Positions 9,366-17,926 of a stretch of DNA of 64,000 nt are shown here, piece by piece. Both the position numbers and the translations under genes were made by a program. The DNA lies in the NCBI RefSeq assembly GCF_900109495.1, contig NZ_FOAA01000013.1, positions 55,121-119,120 on the forward strand, read 5' to 3'. Position 1 is the stretch's first letter, and each line of letters opens with the position of its first letter. Below the pieces are notes generated by a model. That model was not told the origin of the DNA and made no database searches. It was given only the letters and a program-made list of their open reading frames with translations. This stretch comes from Ectothiorhodospira marina. GTDB lineage: Bacteria; Pseudomonadota; Gammaproteobacteria; Ectothiorhodospirales; Ectothiorhodospiraceae.

Positions 9366-9388
9366 GGACGTGTTCTCCCGATTGAACT

Positions 9389-9955
9389 TCAAAGGTAGGC
9401 GCGCAGCGTCAGCGTCATGTGCCCAAAGGGGTGTTCCCCGATCTCGTAGTCGATGGGCGCGGCGCTGTCCCGGGCGATGGTCAGCAGCCCCAGGCCGGCT
9501 CCCTTGCTGTTGGCCGGTGGCTCGTCGGCGCGCAACTGCTGCCGGTAGGAACGTTTGATTTCCTCGCGCGACATCTCCCGCAGGGCGGACAGCGTCTGTT
9601 GCAATTGATCTGCCCAGTCGCGGGTGACGGGATTCTTGCAAATGATCTGAAACTGCTCGCCGGAACGACAGATACACACCGACCCGGCGCGTATCTCCCC
9701 CGCCGACGCATCGTTCGCCTGCAGTGGATCGCTGGAATAATGGATGATGTTCTGCGCCATCTCGATAAAGATGGAGAAGAGCTTGCGCCGGGTGCTGCCG
9801 GGCGTTTCACTGGCTTCCAGGCGAAGCTTCACCGCATCGCCGATGGCGTGGATGATGTTCTGGGAAAAATCCCCCACGTAGTAGAAAATCAGGTCGCCAT
9901 TTTGCCGCGCGCACTCCTGGGGCTTGTTGGTGCAGATGCACAGTGCTTGATTCAT
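9389..9955 (-). CDS. siaB: SiaB-family protein kinase (DUF6272)
   Basis: A 188-residue protein related to GHKL-type kinases. Recognisable features are IEMAQNIIHYSSD (an N-box-like helix) and SKGAGLGLLTIARDS (a GxGLGL ATP-lid-like motif). In P. aeruginosa SiaB phosphorylates SiaC and so lowers SiaD activity. I start at MNQALCICTNKP (9955), which lies 10 bp after the siaA stop with GGAGG-type spacing; an upstream in-frame start at 9985 would overlap siaA. It is the second gene of the operon. Confidence 0.82.
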   Translation of the reverse strand: MNQALCICTNKPQECARQNGDLIFYYVGDFSQNIIHAIGDAVKLRLEASETPGSTRRKLFSIFIEMAQNIIHYSSDPLQANDASAGEIRAGSVCICRSGEQFQIICKNPVTRDWADQLQQTLSALREMSREEIKRSYRQQLRADEPPANSKGAGLGLLTIARDSAAPIDYEIGEHPFGHMTLTLRAYL

Positions 9956-9965
9956 GGAGGAAACC

Positions 9966-11252
9966 TCAAAGGGAATGGGAGCCATCGGGCAACGCCAGGG
10001 CGATCAAGGTGATGTCGTCACGGGGCGGCTCTTCGCCACGATAATCATCCAGTGCCTTCTCAAGGGCCCTGCCCTGCTCGGGCAGCGTCAGCTGGCGTGT
10101 CTCCAGCAGGCATTGCCGCAGCCGCTTCTTGCCGAAGGCGATACGCTTGTCGCCACCAATCTGGTCGATCACGCCATCACTGACCAGATACAGCCTTTCC
10201 CCGGGCTGGCATTCCAGCGTCTGGTTCCGCCATTCCTGATCCCAGTGCGTGCCCGTGTAACCCACGCCCGCCCTGTCACCCTTGATCTGCTCGCATGACG
10301 GCTCGGCAGCCGGCGTCACCCGGAACAGGGGCATGTGGGCACCTGCATAGCATACCTGGTGGCTGGAGGCGTAAAACCGCAGTATCGCCCCGTCGAGACC
10401 ATCGTCAGAATCCTCCAGCCGTCGGGTATTGCAATCACAATCCCCCTGCTGATTCAGGCTTTGCTTGATGCGACGATTCATGGCCTGGAGCAGCGCAGCG
10501 GGATCATCTGTCCCCTGTTCGGCAAGTGCCCGCTCCAGGGCTGCCACGGCAATCAGGGTCATGAAGGCACCGGGTACACCATGGCCCGTGCAGTCGAACA
10601 GCCCCAGCAGGAACCCGTCTGACAGGGGCAGGAAATGATAGAAGTCGCCGCCCACCACATCCCGGGGACGCCAGCACAACCAATGCTGCTCCGGCAGGGC
10701 ATCCTTCAGGGCCTGACAGGAGGGCTTGAGCAGGGAGGCCTGCAGGATGCTGGCGTAATCGATGCTCTCTCTCAGTTGCCGATGCTGCCGCTCCTGCAGC
10801 TCGGTCATGGCCTGCATCAGGTCCAGCATCTGACCCACACCGACATAATCACCGTCTTCCACCAGGATGAAACCATCGGCGAACACCTTTTCGCCAGCCT
10901 GGATGGCCAGCGCGGTGAGTTGGTGAATGGCCAGTCCGGCATCCGCCACAAGGGGACTCTTGTCCATGAAGGCGATACAACTCTGCCGACTGTACAACTC
11001 CGGATAGAACGGCTTGGCCATCATGTTGTGAAACAGGCTGCGGTTGATCAGCCCCATGGGGCGCCGCCCGAAGGTGACGGGCAGGTTTTGCAGGGAGCGA
11101 TCGGCGGCAAAACGCGCGGCGATATCTTCGTTCGTGTGATCCGGATGGGCCGGTTCCACATGCACGAGCAGATCCCGGGCAACCCGGCGATCCATGGCGT
11201 TACCACGACGGACGGCCGGTTCGACGGGCCGCGAGAGAAGCGTGCTGGTCAT
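9966..11252 (-). CDS. siaA: SiaA-like PP2C (SpoIIE) phosphatase with CBS-like input domain
   Basis: A 428-residue serine/threonine phosphatase. The C-terminal ~230 residues form a SpoIIE/PP2C domain: RPRDVVGGDFYHF, FDCTGHGVPGAFMTLIA, YLVSDGVID and DDITLIAL carry the metal-binding Asp residues. The N-terminal ~190 residues look like a CBS pair (MGLINRSLF; GDYVGVGQMLDLMQAMTELQ) joined by a coiled segment. P. aeruginosa SiaA instead has a membrane-anchored HAMP-containing sensor, so this homologue would read a cytoplasmic ligand. The CBS region resembles that of the EAL protein at 6472. The start at 11252 is chosen (MTSTLLSRP; AAGAG upstream); MDRRV at 11195 is possible. First gene of siaABCD. 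Confidence 0.82.
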   Translation of the reverse strand: MTSTLLSRPVEPAVRRGNAMDRRVARDLLVHVEPAHPDHTNEDIAARFAADRSLQNLPVTFGRRPMGLINRSLFHNMMAKPFYPELYSRQSCIAFMDKSPLVADAGLAIHQLTALAIQAGEKVFADGFILVEDGDYVGVGQMLDLMQAMTELQERQHRQLRESIDYASILQASLLKPSCQALKDALPEQHWLCWRPRDVVGGDFYHFLPLSDGFLLGLFDCTGHGVPGAFMTLIAVAALERALAEQGTDDPAALLQAMNRRIKQSLNQQGDCDCNTRRLEDSDDGLDGAILRFYASSHQVCYAGAHMPLFRVTPAAEPSCEQIKGDRAGVGYTGTHWDQEWRNQTLECQPGERLYLVSDGVIDQIGGDKRIAFGKKRLRQCLLETRQLTLPEQGRALEKALDDYRGEEPPRDDITLIALALPDGSHSL

Positions 11253-11430
11253 GACGTCTCTTGGGTGGGGCCTGCACGGCCCCACGGATGGTTCATTGGG
11301 GAATCAGAGACGTCATGTTAGAGGTGAAGTGTGACAGAGGTTTGATTCCGGCGGACCGAAAAGACCGTTCATTCCCCTCTTTGCCAACGCGCGTCGGATG
11401 GTGACCACGAAGGTCGGCCACGGAGAATGT

Positions 11431-12792
11431 TCAAGGCACCATGGTTGACTCGGCGTTCCCTCCCTTCCTGCTGGCGTTTTGCACCAGGTCACGCAGCGAT
11501 TGGCTGCCAAGGGCGCCCTTCATGGCCTGCTCCATCTCCTTGCAGACCCGGTCCACCTGATCGTCCAGGTCGGATTCCTGCTCGCCGGGGAGGGAATTGC
11601 CGTAACCCCGAACCGCGTCCAGGATATCCTTCAGGGCGATCTGCCCCAGGTCCCGTCCCGGCAGGTAGCGGCTGGGATACCTGGATGTGGACACCACCAA
11701 TCCACTCTTCTCCAGGGCCTGCAGCACCCTTTCCAGGGCCTCCTCGGGCAGACCGACGCAACGGGCCAGATCCTGTCGGGAGACAGGCTCTCCGCCCTCA
11801 TAGAAACGCGTCCCCAGGATCTGCATCAGGCGCAGTGCCAGGCGCTCCTGCAGGTTGCCCGAAAGGCTGGCCTTGGCACCGTCGGTGATCAGTAGATAAG
11901 TGGGATTCTGCAGATAGAAGGATACTTGCGAGCCCACCAGCAGGATCAGCCAATTCAGGTAGAGCCAGAACAACAGCATGATCATGATGGCAAAGCTGGA
12001 ATAGATGGCGTCGTAACGGGTGGAGCCGGCCATCATGGAGGCAAACCCCCAGCCCAGGCTCTGCCACAGGATCGCCGCCACCAGTGCGCCCATCAGGGCG
12101 GGCACCGGCCGCACCCGTGTGTTGGGCACGAAGACATAGATGAAGGTGAAGGCCAGGGTGATCAGGAGATACGGCACCAGCTTTGACAGGAGTTCCAGCG
12201 ATCCACCCACGATGCCGTATTCCATGGCCCGTTGCACGATGTCCGTGGCCATCACCGTACCGGTGATCCCCAACGCGGAAAAGATCAGCACCGGCCCCAC
12301 CAGGATCACGCTCAGATAGCTGGAGAACTTCTGCACGAAGTTGCGCGGTGTATCCACGTGCCAGATGTAGTTGAAGGCCGCCTCCACCTTCTGGATCAAC
12401 CCCACCACCGTGAAGAACAGGAACACCAGGCCAACAAAACCCAGTACCCCCACCCGCATGTTCTCCACGAACTCCACCACGTTGACGACGACCTCCTCCC
12501 CCTGCGCCCCCAAGGGCTCCAGCAAGGTGAGCAGGAATGGCTCCACTGCGTTATGGGCACCAAAGGCCTTGAGCACCGAAAAGGACAGGGCCAGCAAGGG
12601 CACCATGGACAGCAAACTGGTATACACCAAGCTCATGGCGTGCAGGTTCAGTTGACCGCCGGAAACCTCCTTGCCGATCCCCATCAACGCCCGCACGGCG
12701 CCCACCGACCAAGCCTGGGAGCGGGACATCTGTCGGATATCCCCCTGTTCCACCATGCGTCTGATCTGCAGAGACTGTTCCTTGATCTTCAT
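11431..12792 (-). CDS. YihY/BrkB-family inner-membrane protein
   Basis: A 453-residue polytopic protein of the YihY/virulence factor BrkB family (once annotated ribonuclease BN, which is incorrect). Family motifs are present: LNLHAMSLVYTSLLSMVPLLA, VEAAFNYIWHVDTPRN and FAIMIMLLFWLYLNWLILLVGS, with about six TM helices in residues 30-310. The C-terminal ~130 residues are cytoplasmic and look like a winged-helix segment (RQDLARCVGLPEEALERVL). Molecular function is not established; lipid transport roles have been suggested for relatives. Monocistronic on the minus strand. Confidence 0.85.
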   Translation of the reverse strand: MKIKEQSLQIRRMVEQGDIRQMSRSQAWSVGAVRALMGIGKEVSGGQLNLHAMSLVYTSLLSMVPLLALSFSVLKAFGAHNAVEPFLLTLLEPLGAQGEEVVVNVVEFVENMRVGVLGFVGLVFLFFTVVGLIQKVEAAFNYIWHVDTPRNFVQKFSSYLSVILVGPVLIFSALGITGTVMATDIVQRAMEYGIVGGSLELLSKLVPYLLITLAFTFIYVFVPNTRVRPVPALMGALVAAILWQSLGWGFASMMAGSTRYDAIYSSFAIMIMLLFWLYLNWLILLVGSQVSFYLQNPTYLLITDGAKASLSGNLQERLALRLMQILGTRFYEGGEPVSRQDLARCVGLPEEALERVLQALEKSGLVVSTSRYPSRYLPGRDLGQIALKDILDAVRGYGNSLPGEQESDLDDQVDRVCKEMEQAMKGALGSQSLRDLVQNASRKGGNAESTMVP

Positions 12793-12931
12793 GGGTCGGT
12801 ATCTTTTCGGTGAGTGACCCTGTCAGGATACAAGCCAGGGCACGATGGGACCATCACGGCACGCCCCCTAGCCAGCCATCATAAGCTGCCTCTAAAATAC
12901 CCGCCCTCACAACCCCCAGGAGGATCCTGCC

Positions 12932-13432
12932 ATGACCATCCAGATCGGTGATCAAATGCCCGAGGTCACGCTGCGGATCATGACCCCTTCGGGGGATCAC
13001 CCCGTGACCACATCCGAGCTGTTCACCGGCTTCAAGGTGGCCCTGTTCGCCGTTCCCGGCGCCTTCACCCCTGCCTGCTCGGGCATCCACCTGCCCGGCT
13101 TCATTGCCCGCCACGAGCAACTCATGGCCGCCGGCATCGAGCGGGTGATGTGCGTGGCCGTGAATGACGTCTTCGTCATGAATGCCTGGGGGGAGATCCA
13201 CGAGGTGGGTGACCGCATCCTCATGGTGGCCGATGGCAATGCCGACTTCACACGCGCCGTCGGTCTGGACGTGGATGCCTCCGGCAGCGGCATGGGCATC
13301 CGCTCCCGGCGCTACGCCATGATCGTGGACAATGGCGAGCTGCAGTGGCTCGGCGTGGACAAACCCCGGCAGGTGGTGGAAAGCTCGGCCGATGCGGTAC
13401 TCAAGGCATTGGGGGCGAACGGAGCCTCCTGA
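12932..13432 (+). CDS. Peroxiredoxin, Prx5/redoxin family
   Basis: A 166-residue thiol peroxidase of the AhpC/TSA superfamily, Prx5 type. The active-site motif reads VPGAFTPACSGIHLPGF with peroxidatic Cys49; most relatives have PTCS, so Ala replaces the conserved Thr just before Cys. A second Cys at about residue 75 (RVMCVAVND) is in the usual core strand. No fused glutaredoxin domain. It has a good AGGAGG ribosome site, and a TAAAAT at 12893-12898 may be its -10 box. It reduces peroxides and alkyl hydroperoxides in the cytoplasm. Confidence 0.9.
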   Translation: MTIQIGDQMPEVTLRIMTPSGDHPVTTSELFTGFKVALFAVPGAFTPACSGIHLPGFIARHEQLMAAGIERVMCVAVNDVFVMNAWGEIHEVGDRILMVADGNADFTRAVGLDVDASGSGMGIRSRRYAMIVDNGELQWLGVDKPRQVVESSADAVLKALGANGAS

Positions 13433-13491
13433 GGACGAACCCGGGGGCCGGGGATAGGCACTGTGCCAGCCCTTCCCCCTGAAAACGACGG

Positions 13492-14127
13492 CTATTTTTG
13501 CTGCCAGCGGCCGCGGTCATCCTGGTACCAGTAGCCGGAGGGAGCCTCCTCCACCCAGACCCGGGCGAAGGTCTTGCGGATATCCGATTCCCATTCCGGC
13601 CGGTCGTTGGCCCGAGCGATCTCGCGATACAGGGCGTCGCGGTCGGCGTTCTCCTCGGCGACCAGGCGCTGCACGGAGGAACGATCCCGCAGGGGCACGG
13701 CATTCAGGTCGCGCACCGCCACCCGGCCATCACTGGTGAAACCCACCGCCCCGGACTGGAAATAGGGCCGCAGGGCCGAGGTGCGCTGACGCATGGAGGC
13801 CCGCAGTGAATCGATGGCCGGGGAGCGGATATTGATATCCGGCTGCTGGGCCTGTGCGGGGGAGATCAACCCGTTGACCAGCGCCACCATGACCCGTCCC
13901 CCCATCTCCCGCAGGGCTCCCTGATCCGGTGCCCCGGATTCCCCGGAGTCTTCCCGGGCTGGCGGCGACTGTTCCTCCGTCTCGCCCAGCACGTCGCGCA
14001 CGATGATGCGGGCCGCATCCTCTGCCGCCGCCGCCGGAAAGTAGATGTTGATGGTCACGCAGGCGGTTAACAGGCAGGTCAGACCGAACCACGCCAAGGG
14101 GCGCGCATATCGGGCAATCGGGGTCAT
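13492..14127 (-). CDS. YdbL-like DUF1318 lipoprotein
   Basis: A 211-residue predicted lipoprotein: the signal peptide ends in the lipobox LLTAC (Cys23), followed by VTINIYFPAAAAEDAARIIV, typical of the YdbL/DUF1318 family. The mature part contains INIRSPAIDSLRASMRQR, the conserved DUF1318 segment. In E. coli ydbL lies in ydbH-ynbE-ydbL, and YdbH-YnbE helps move phospholipid between membranes. Here the ydbH-like gene is two genes upstream with trhP between. The start at 14127 has a GGAG site; the longer frame to 14175 has none. Confidence 0.75.
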   Translation of the reverse strand: MTPIARYARPLAWFGLTCLLTACVTINIYFPAAAAEDAARIIVRDVLGETEEQSPPAREDSGESGAPDQGALREMGGRVMVALVNGLISPAQAQQPDINIRSPAIDSLRASMRQRTSALRPYFQSGAVGFTSDGRVAVRDLNAVPLRDRSSVQRLVAEENADRDALYREIARANDRPEWESDIRKTFARVWVEEAPSGYWYQDDRGRWQQK

Positions 14128-14188
14128 GGTTGATCTCCAGTACAATGAGGGTTCCTGGTGGATAGTCTCGGCCACCCCGACGCCGGCA

Positions 14189-15517
14189 TCAAGGGGAGGA
14201 CGGTGTGTTCACATGCCTGAGGATCAGGCCCATGTGATAGTCCCCTGGCGGCAAGGGAATGGAGACCCGATGACCGGCCCCAGGTGCCTGTTCAACGGGC
14301 AGGCCCTCGCGACCCGTGATGGCATCGAGCACCACCTCGCGGCTCCCTGCGGGGGTCATGATCTCCAGGCGATCACCCACCGAAAAGCGGTTCTTCACGT
14401 CCACGCGGGCCAATCCCGAGGCCGGGTCATAGGCCTCGATTTCTCCCACGAACAGCCGCCGGTCGGACTCGGAGTGTCCGCGTGCATAGTTCTGGGCGGT
14501 GCGCTCCCGGGGCCGGGTGAGAAAGCCATCCGTGTAGCCCCGGTTGGCCAGCCCTTCCAGGGCATCCAGCAGGGCAGGATCGAATGTCCGACCGGTGGTG
14601 GCATCGTCGATGGCCCGGCGATACACCTGGGCCGTGCGCGCGGCATAGAAATGAGACTTGGTGCGACCCTCGATCTTCAGGGCATCCACGCCGATCGCCA
14701 CCAGGTGCTGCACATGCTCCACTGCCCGCAGATCCATGGAGTTGAGGATATAGGTGCCATGCTCATCCTCCTCCACCGGCATGAGTTGCCCGGGGCGCTC
14801 ACCTTCCTCCAGCAGGAAAGGCTCACCCGCCAGGGGATGGCGACCGGCCGAAGAGGCATCGTCCCGAGGGATCAGATCGCCACCAGCGTCTTCGTCGGCC
14901 GCGTACAGGCGATACCGCCAGCGACAGGCGTTGGTGCAGGCACCCTGGTTGGCGTCGCGATGATTGAAATAGCCGGACAGCAGACAACGTCCGGAATAGG
15001 CGATGCACATGGCCCCGTGCACCATCACCTCCAGTTCCATATCGGGGCAGGCCTGACGGATGGACTCGATCTCCCCCAGGGACAACTCCCGGGAGAGGAT
15101 GACCCGGCCAAGCCCCAGACCCTGCCAGAAGCGCACGCTGGCGGCATTCACGGTATTGGCCTGCACGGAGAGATGCACGGGGATGTCGGGCCAGCGCTCG
15201 CGCACCTGCATGATCAGCCCGGGATCGGACATGATCAGCGCATCGGGCCCCAGTTCCACCACAGGCGCCATGTCCCGGGCAAAGGTGGCCAGCTTGGCCT
15301 GATGGGCGCTGATATTGGCGGCGAGGAAGAAGCGCCGTCCGGCCGCATGGGTCAGACGGATGCCTTCGGCCAGGGATTCCAGGGAGGCGAAGTCATTATT
15401 GCGCACCCGCAGGGAATAGCGGGGCATCCCGGCGTAGACGGCGTCGGCGCCGTAGGCCAGGGCGTAGCGCAGATTCTTGAGGGTGCCGGCGGGGGCGAGC
15501 AGTTCCGGGGCGTTCAT
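14189..15517 (-). CDS. trhP: tRNA 5-hydroxyuridine synthesis protein TrhP (U32 peptidase family)
   Basis: A 442-residue U32-family protein. The N-terminus ELLAPAGTLKNLRYALAYGA and the segments PDALIMSDPGLIMQV, LSVQANTVNAASV and VILSRELSLGEI closely match E. coli YegQ (TrhP), which acts in prephenate-dependent 5-hydroxylation of uridine 34 in tRNA. The cysteine cluster MCIAYSGRCLLS...ACTNACRW, which binds an iron-sulfur cluster in the family, is complete. The start at MNAPELL (15517) leaves 28 bp after the ydbH-like stop, so the two genes are probably cotranscribed. Confidence 0.9.
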   Translation of the reverse strand: MNAPELLAPAGTLKNLRYALAYGADAVYAGMPRYSLRVRNNDFASLESLAEGIRLTHAAGRRFFLAANISAHQAKLATFARDMAPVVELGPDALIMSDPGLIMQVRERWPDIPVHLSVQANTVNAASVRFWQGLGLGRVILSRELSLGEIESIRQACPDMELEVMVHGAMCIAYSGRCLLSGYFNHRDANQGACTNACRWRYRLYAADEDAGGDLIPRDDASSAGRHPLAGEPFLLEEGERPGQLMPVEEDEHGTYILNSMDLRAVEHVQHLVAIGVDALKIEGRTKSHFYAARTAQVYRRAIDDATTGRTFDPALLDALEGLANRGYTDGFLTRPRERTAQNYARGHSESDRRLFVGEIEAYDPASGLARVDVKNRFSVGDRLEIMTPAGSREVVLDAITGREGLPVEQAPGAGHRVSIPLPPGDYHMGLILRHVNTPSSP

Positions 15518-15545
15518 GGCGGGACGATAGCACAGGACCGGGCCA

Positions 15546-17630
15546 TCAAGGGCCTTCATCCCCCATACTCACCTCCCCTGAAGTCACCGCTGCCTGCAGG
15601 CGCAGGATGAGGTCTCGCCAGGCCACCTGGCGCGTGTGACCGATCACCTCCACGCGCGGCAGGCCAGCACCCTGGATGATGTAATACCCGTCACCATCCG
15701 GTGCGGGCGCCACGCCATCCATCAGGCACACCTCCCCACGCAATTGGCACGACAGCCCCAACTGCCGGTAGCCAAAGGAATCGAAGAAACGCAGGAATCC
15801 TGTGCCCAGCATGCCACCGACACCGCCGCCGAGGCTCACAAGGTTGTCCAGGGCCCGCTGACTGATGCGGCGCCGAAAGCGCTGATCCAGAGGCGTGTAG
15901 AGGGCCGCATCGAAGCGCACCGGTTCCCAGTTGACCAGGATCATGTCCCGTACATGGCCCTTGAGGCGCCCCTCGATCAGGCCAAACTCGAAGGTGTTGG
16001 TGATGGAGGCCAGATCCAGAGTGTCCATCTCGATATTCGCCCAGAGCACGGGTGCCACACCGAAGGGATCCCGCAGGCGCAGGTTGCCGACGCGGATCAT
16101 GCCATCGAAGGCCTGGATCACCAGGCGCCCCCCCAGGGTGAGTTCGCCGTCCTGATAGCGCACCCGGGGGATGCTGCCCGCCAGGGTCCCGGTGAACAGG
16201 GGGCGCCCGAGGGTGGCCGCCAGACGCTCCATGGAGATGGGCATGACACTCGCCTCAAAGGTCATCAAAGGATCTTCGCTGCGTAGCCCCCGGGCCTCCA
16301 GGCCATGAACCCGCAACTCCCCATCGAGTATCGGAATGCGCGCCTCCTGGATCAGCCGGATGCCGTCCCGCTCCAGTTGCAGTGGCATGCGCGTCATGCC
16401 CACGGGAATACGATACAGGTGGCCGCCTTCCAGGGAGACGTGACTCACCGGCGCCGTTCCATCAGACTTCCAGATCAATCGTCCATCCAGACCATAGAGC
16501 CCCAGGCGACCCTTGCGATCGTCCGCATCCACCTGCGCCAACGTGAGGGCCACTTGCCGCAAGGTGCCCTCACGGATTTTCAGGCGCGCGGAGATCAGGC
16601 CACCGGTGTCCAGGTCATCCAGGGCCGTGCCGTACGCAAAGGGCTTCACAAAGGTCTCGTACACCGCCGGCAGCCTGGCCCAGTCCACGTTCAGGGTGGC
16701 TTGCAAGCTATGGGACGGATCGGCCACATCCAGACCCGCCTCCCCCGCCAGGCGCAGATCATCCCCCCAGGAGAGGGTCAGATCCTTTGCGGACAGCCTG
16801 CCCTCCCGCCAGTTCAGCCGGGTGCTGAACTGCATCGGCCATGCGGCATCGGCCTCCACGAAGACCGGATCCACATACACGGCACCCGTCTCCCAGTCCA
16901 GCACCAGATCCCCCTGCCAGGCCGCCCCCGTCCGTTGTGCATCCCACTGCAGGGCCATGCCGAGCCCTTCCCCTGCCAGGGTGCCCACCGCGCTGGCAAA
17001 GGTGCCCTCATCCCACACGGCGCGGCCTTGGGTAAAATGGATGCCATCCATCCCACCCCGGGCCCGGAAGTCCAAATCCAGCTGACCTGCCATCTGGAAG
17101 CCATCAGGCAGGCGATCCTCCAGGGGCTGCCCGATCCTTTCCGCCAGGCCCTGGATCTCCCGCCAGTCCAGGGCCCGCCCACGGGCCTTTAACGCCCAGG
17201 CACCCGCATCATGGTTGATGGAGAGGCCCACTTGCCCATCCGCCAGGGGGAGTCCTTCCAGTTCCAGGTCAAGACGCCCCTCAAAACCCAGATCCAGCCG
17301 CCCCGGTACCTGGCGCAATTCAAGCCAGGGATGCCGCCCGGACACCCGGAGGGAGGGACACCTCAAACGGGTGTTCTGCAGATGTCCGCCGGGGCAGGCC
17401 ACCTCCAGGTCCTGGATCACCCCCACCGGATGGGGCAGACGCAGGCGCGCCACCTGAAGATGGAGGGTGTCCGCCTCCTCGGCCAGCCCCAGACGCAGCG
17501 TCACCCCCGTCATGGACCAGCCCTCCCCTCGCAGATCACCGATGTCCAGTTGCCAATCAGTCTGCCCCCAGGCCGGCGTTCCCAGCAGCAGGGTCATCAG
17601 CAACAGTGCGGGAAGAATGAAACGGTGCAA
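15546..17630 (-). CDS. YdbH/AsmA-like envelope protein
   Basis: A 694-residue protein with a signal peptide (MHRFILPALLLMTLLL...TPAWG) and a long, mostly beta-strand body, as in AsmA/TamB/YdbH bridge-like lipid transfer proteins. The C-terminal third (IRVGNLRLRDPFG, EGRLKGHVRDMILVNWEPV, RRRISQRALDNLVSLGG) resembles the YdbH family. I infer a periplasm-spanning role in phospholipid transport together with the YdbL-like lipoprotein downstream; no YnbE-like small lipoprotein is visible between them. Assignment to YdbH rather than another AsmA-like family is moderately sure. Confidence 0.62.
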   Translation of the reverse strand: MHRFILPALLLMTLLLGTPAWGQTDWQLDIGDLRGEGWSMTGVTLRLGLAEEADTLHLQVARLRLPHPVGVIQDLEVACPGGHLQNTRLRCPSLRVSGRHPWLELRQVPGRLDLGFEGRLDLELEGLPLADGQVGLSINHDAGAWALKARGRALDWREIQGLAERIGQPLEDRLPDGFQMAGQLDLDFRARGGMDGIHFTQGRAVWDEGTFASAVGTLAGEGLGMALQWDAQRTGAAWQGDLVLDWETGAVYVDPVFVEADAAWPMQFSTRLNWREGRLSAKDLTLSWGDDLRLAGEAGLDVADPSHSLQATLNVDWARLPAVYETFVKPFAYGTALDDLDTGGLISARLKIREGTLRQVALTLAQVDADDRKGRLGLYGLDGRLIWKSDGTAPVSHVSLEGGHLYRIPVGMTRMPLQLERDGIRLIQEARIPILDGELRVHGLEARGLRSEDPLMTFEASVMPISMERLAATLGRPLFTGTLAGSIPRVRYQDGELTLGGRLVIQAFDGMIRVGNLRLRDPFGVAPVLWANIEMDTLDLASITNTFEFGLIEGRLKGHVRDMILVNWEPVRFDAALYTPLDQRFRRRISQRALDNLVSLGGGVGGMLGTGFLRFFDSFGYRQLGLSCQLRGEVCLMDGVAPAPDGDGYYIIQGAGLPRVEVIGHTRQVAWRDLILRLQAAVTSGEVSMGDEGP

Positions 17631-17767
17631 GGTGGGCGGAATCCATGCAGGAAAGGGTCATCGGGGCCATCCGGCTGGGTAAATCGAGTCCGAAAGGCCC
17701 CTGGATGCTTGACATTATGCACAAGGCCGAGGGGGCGCGTAAAAAATGCACCAGGAGGTCTCTCAAC

Positions 17768-17852
17768 TTTTCATGGTTAAATCGTTTTAAAAATAATCAA
17801 TAAAAAACAAATAGTTAACAAATTGATTACAAATTAACCAGTTTAAACACAA
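17768..17852. other. AT-rich intergenic tract
   Basis: This ~85-bp tract is very A/T-rich and stands out against the GC-rich surroundings. It contains inverted TGGTTAA (17774-17780) and TTAACCA (17834-17840). It sits between the divergent ydbH-like and mtgA genes and just upstream of the paired DnaA boxes. It could be a promoter UP region, an unwinding element or a nucleoid-protein site. Confidence 0.6.
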
Positions 17853-17903
17853 CCCCCCACGCCATGCGGCCTGGCCAACGTTTCGGACAGATACTCCACA
17901 GAG

Positions 17904-17926
17904 TTATCCACAGCTTTTGTGGATAA
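17904..17926. promoter_or_regulatory. Inverted pair of perfect DnaA boxes
   Basis: TTATCCACA (17904-17912) and TGTGGATAA (17918-17926) are two exact consensus DnaA boxes facing each other across 5 bp (GCTTT). The right box overlaps the presumed mtgA start codon, so DnaA binding would block mtgA translation or transcription initiation. Together with the AT-rich tract to the left this resembles part of an origin or a DnaA-titration or regulatory site. The sequence match is exact; the role is inference. Confidence 0.6.

Noticed and set aside
16814..17182. Open frames on both strands inside the ydbH-like gene
   Set aside because: They overlap the long reading frame, lack ribosome sites and show no domains.
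17768..17926. Firm call of a chromosomal replication origin
   Set aside because: Only two DnaA boxes are exact, and no dnaA, dnaN or gidA is nearby; kept as a finding, not as an origin feature.
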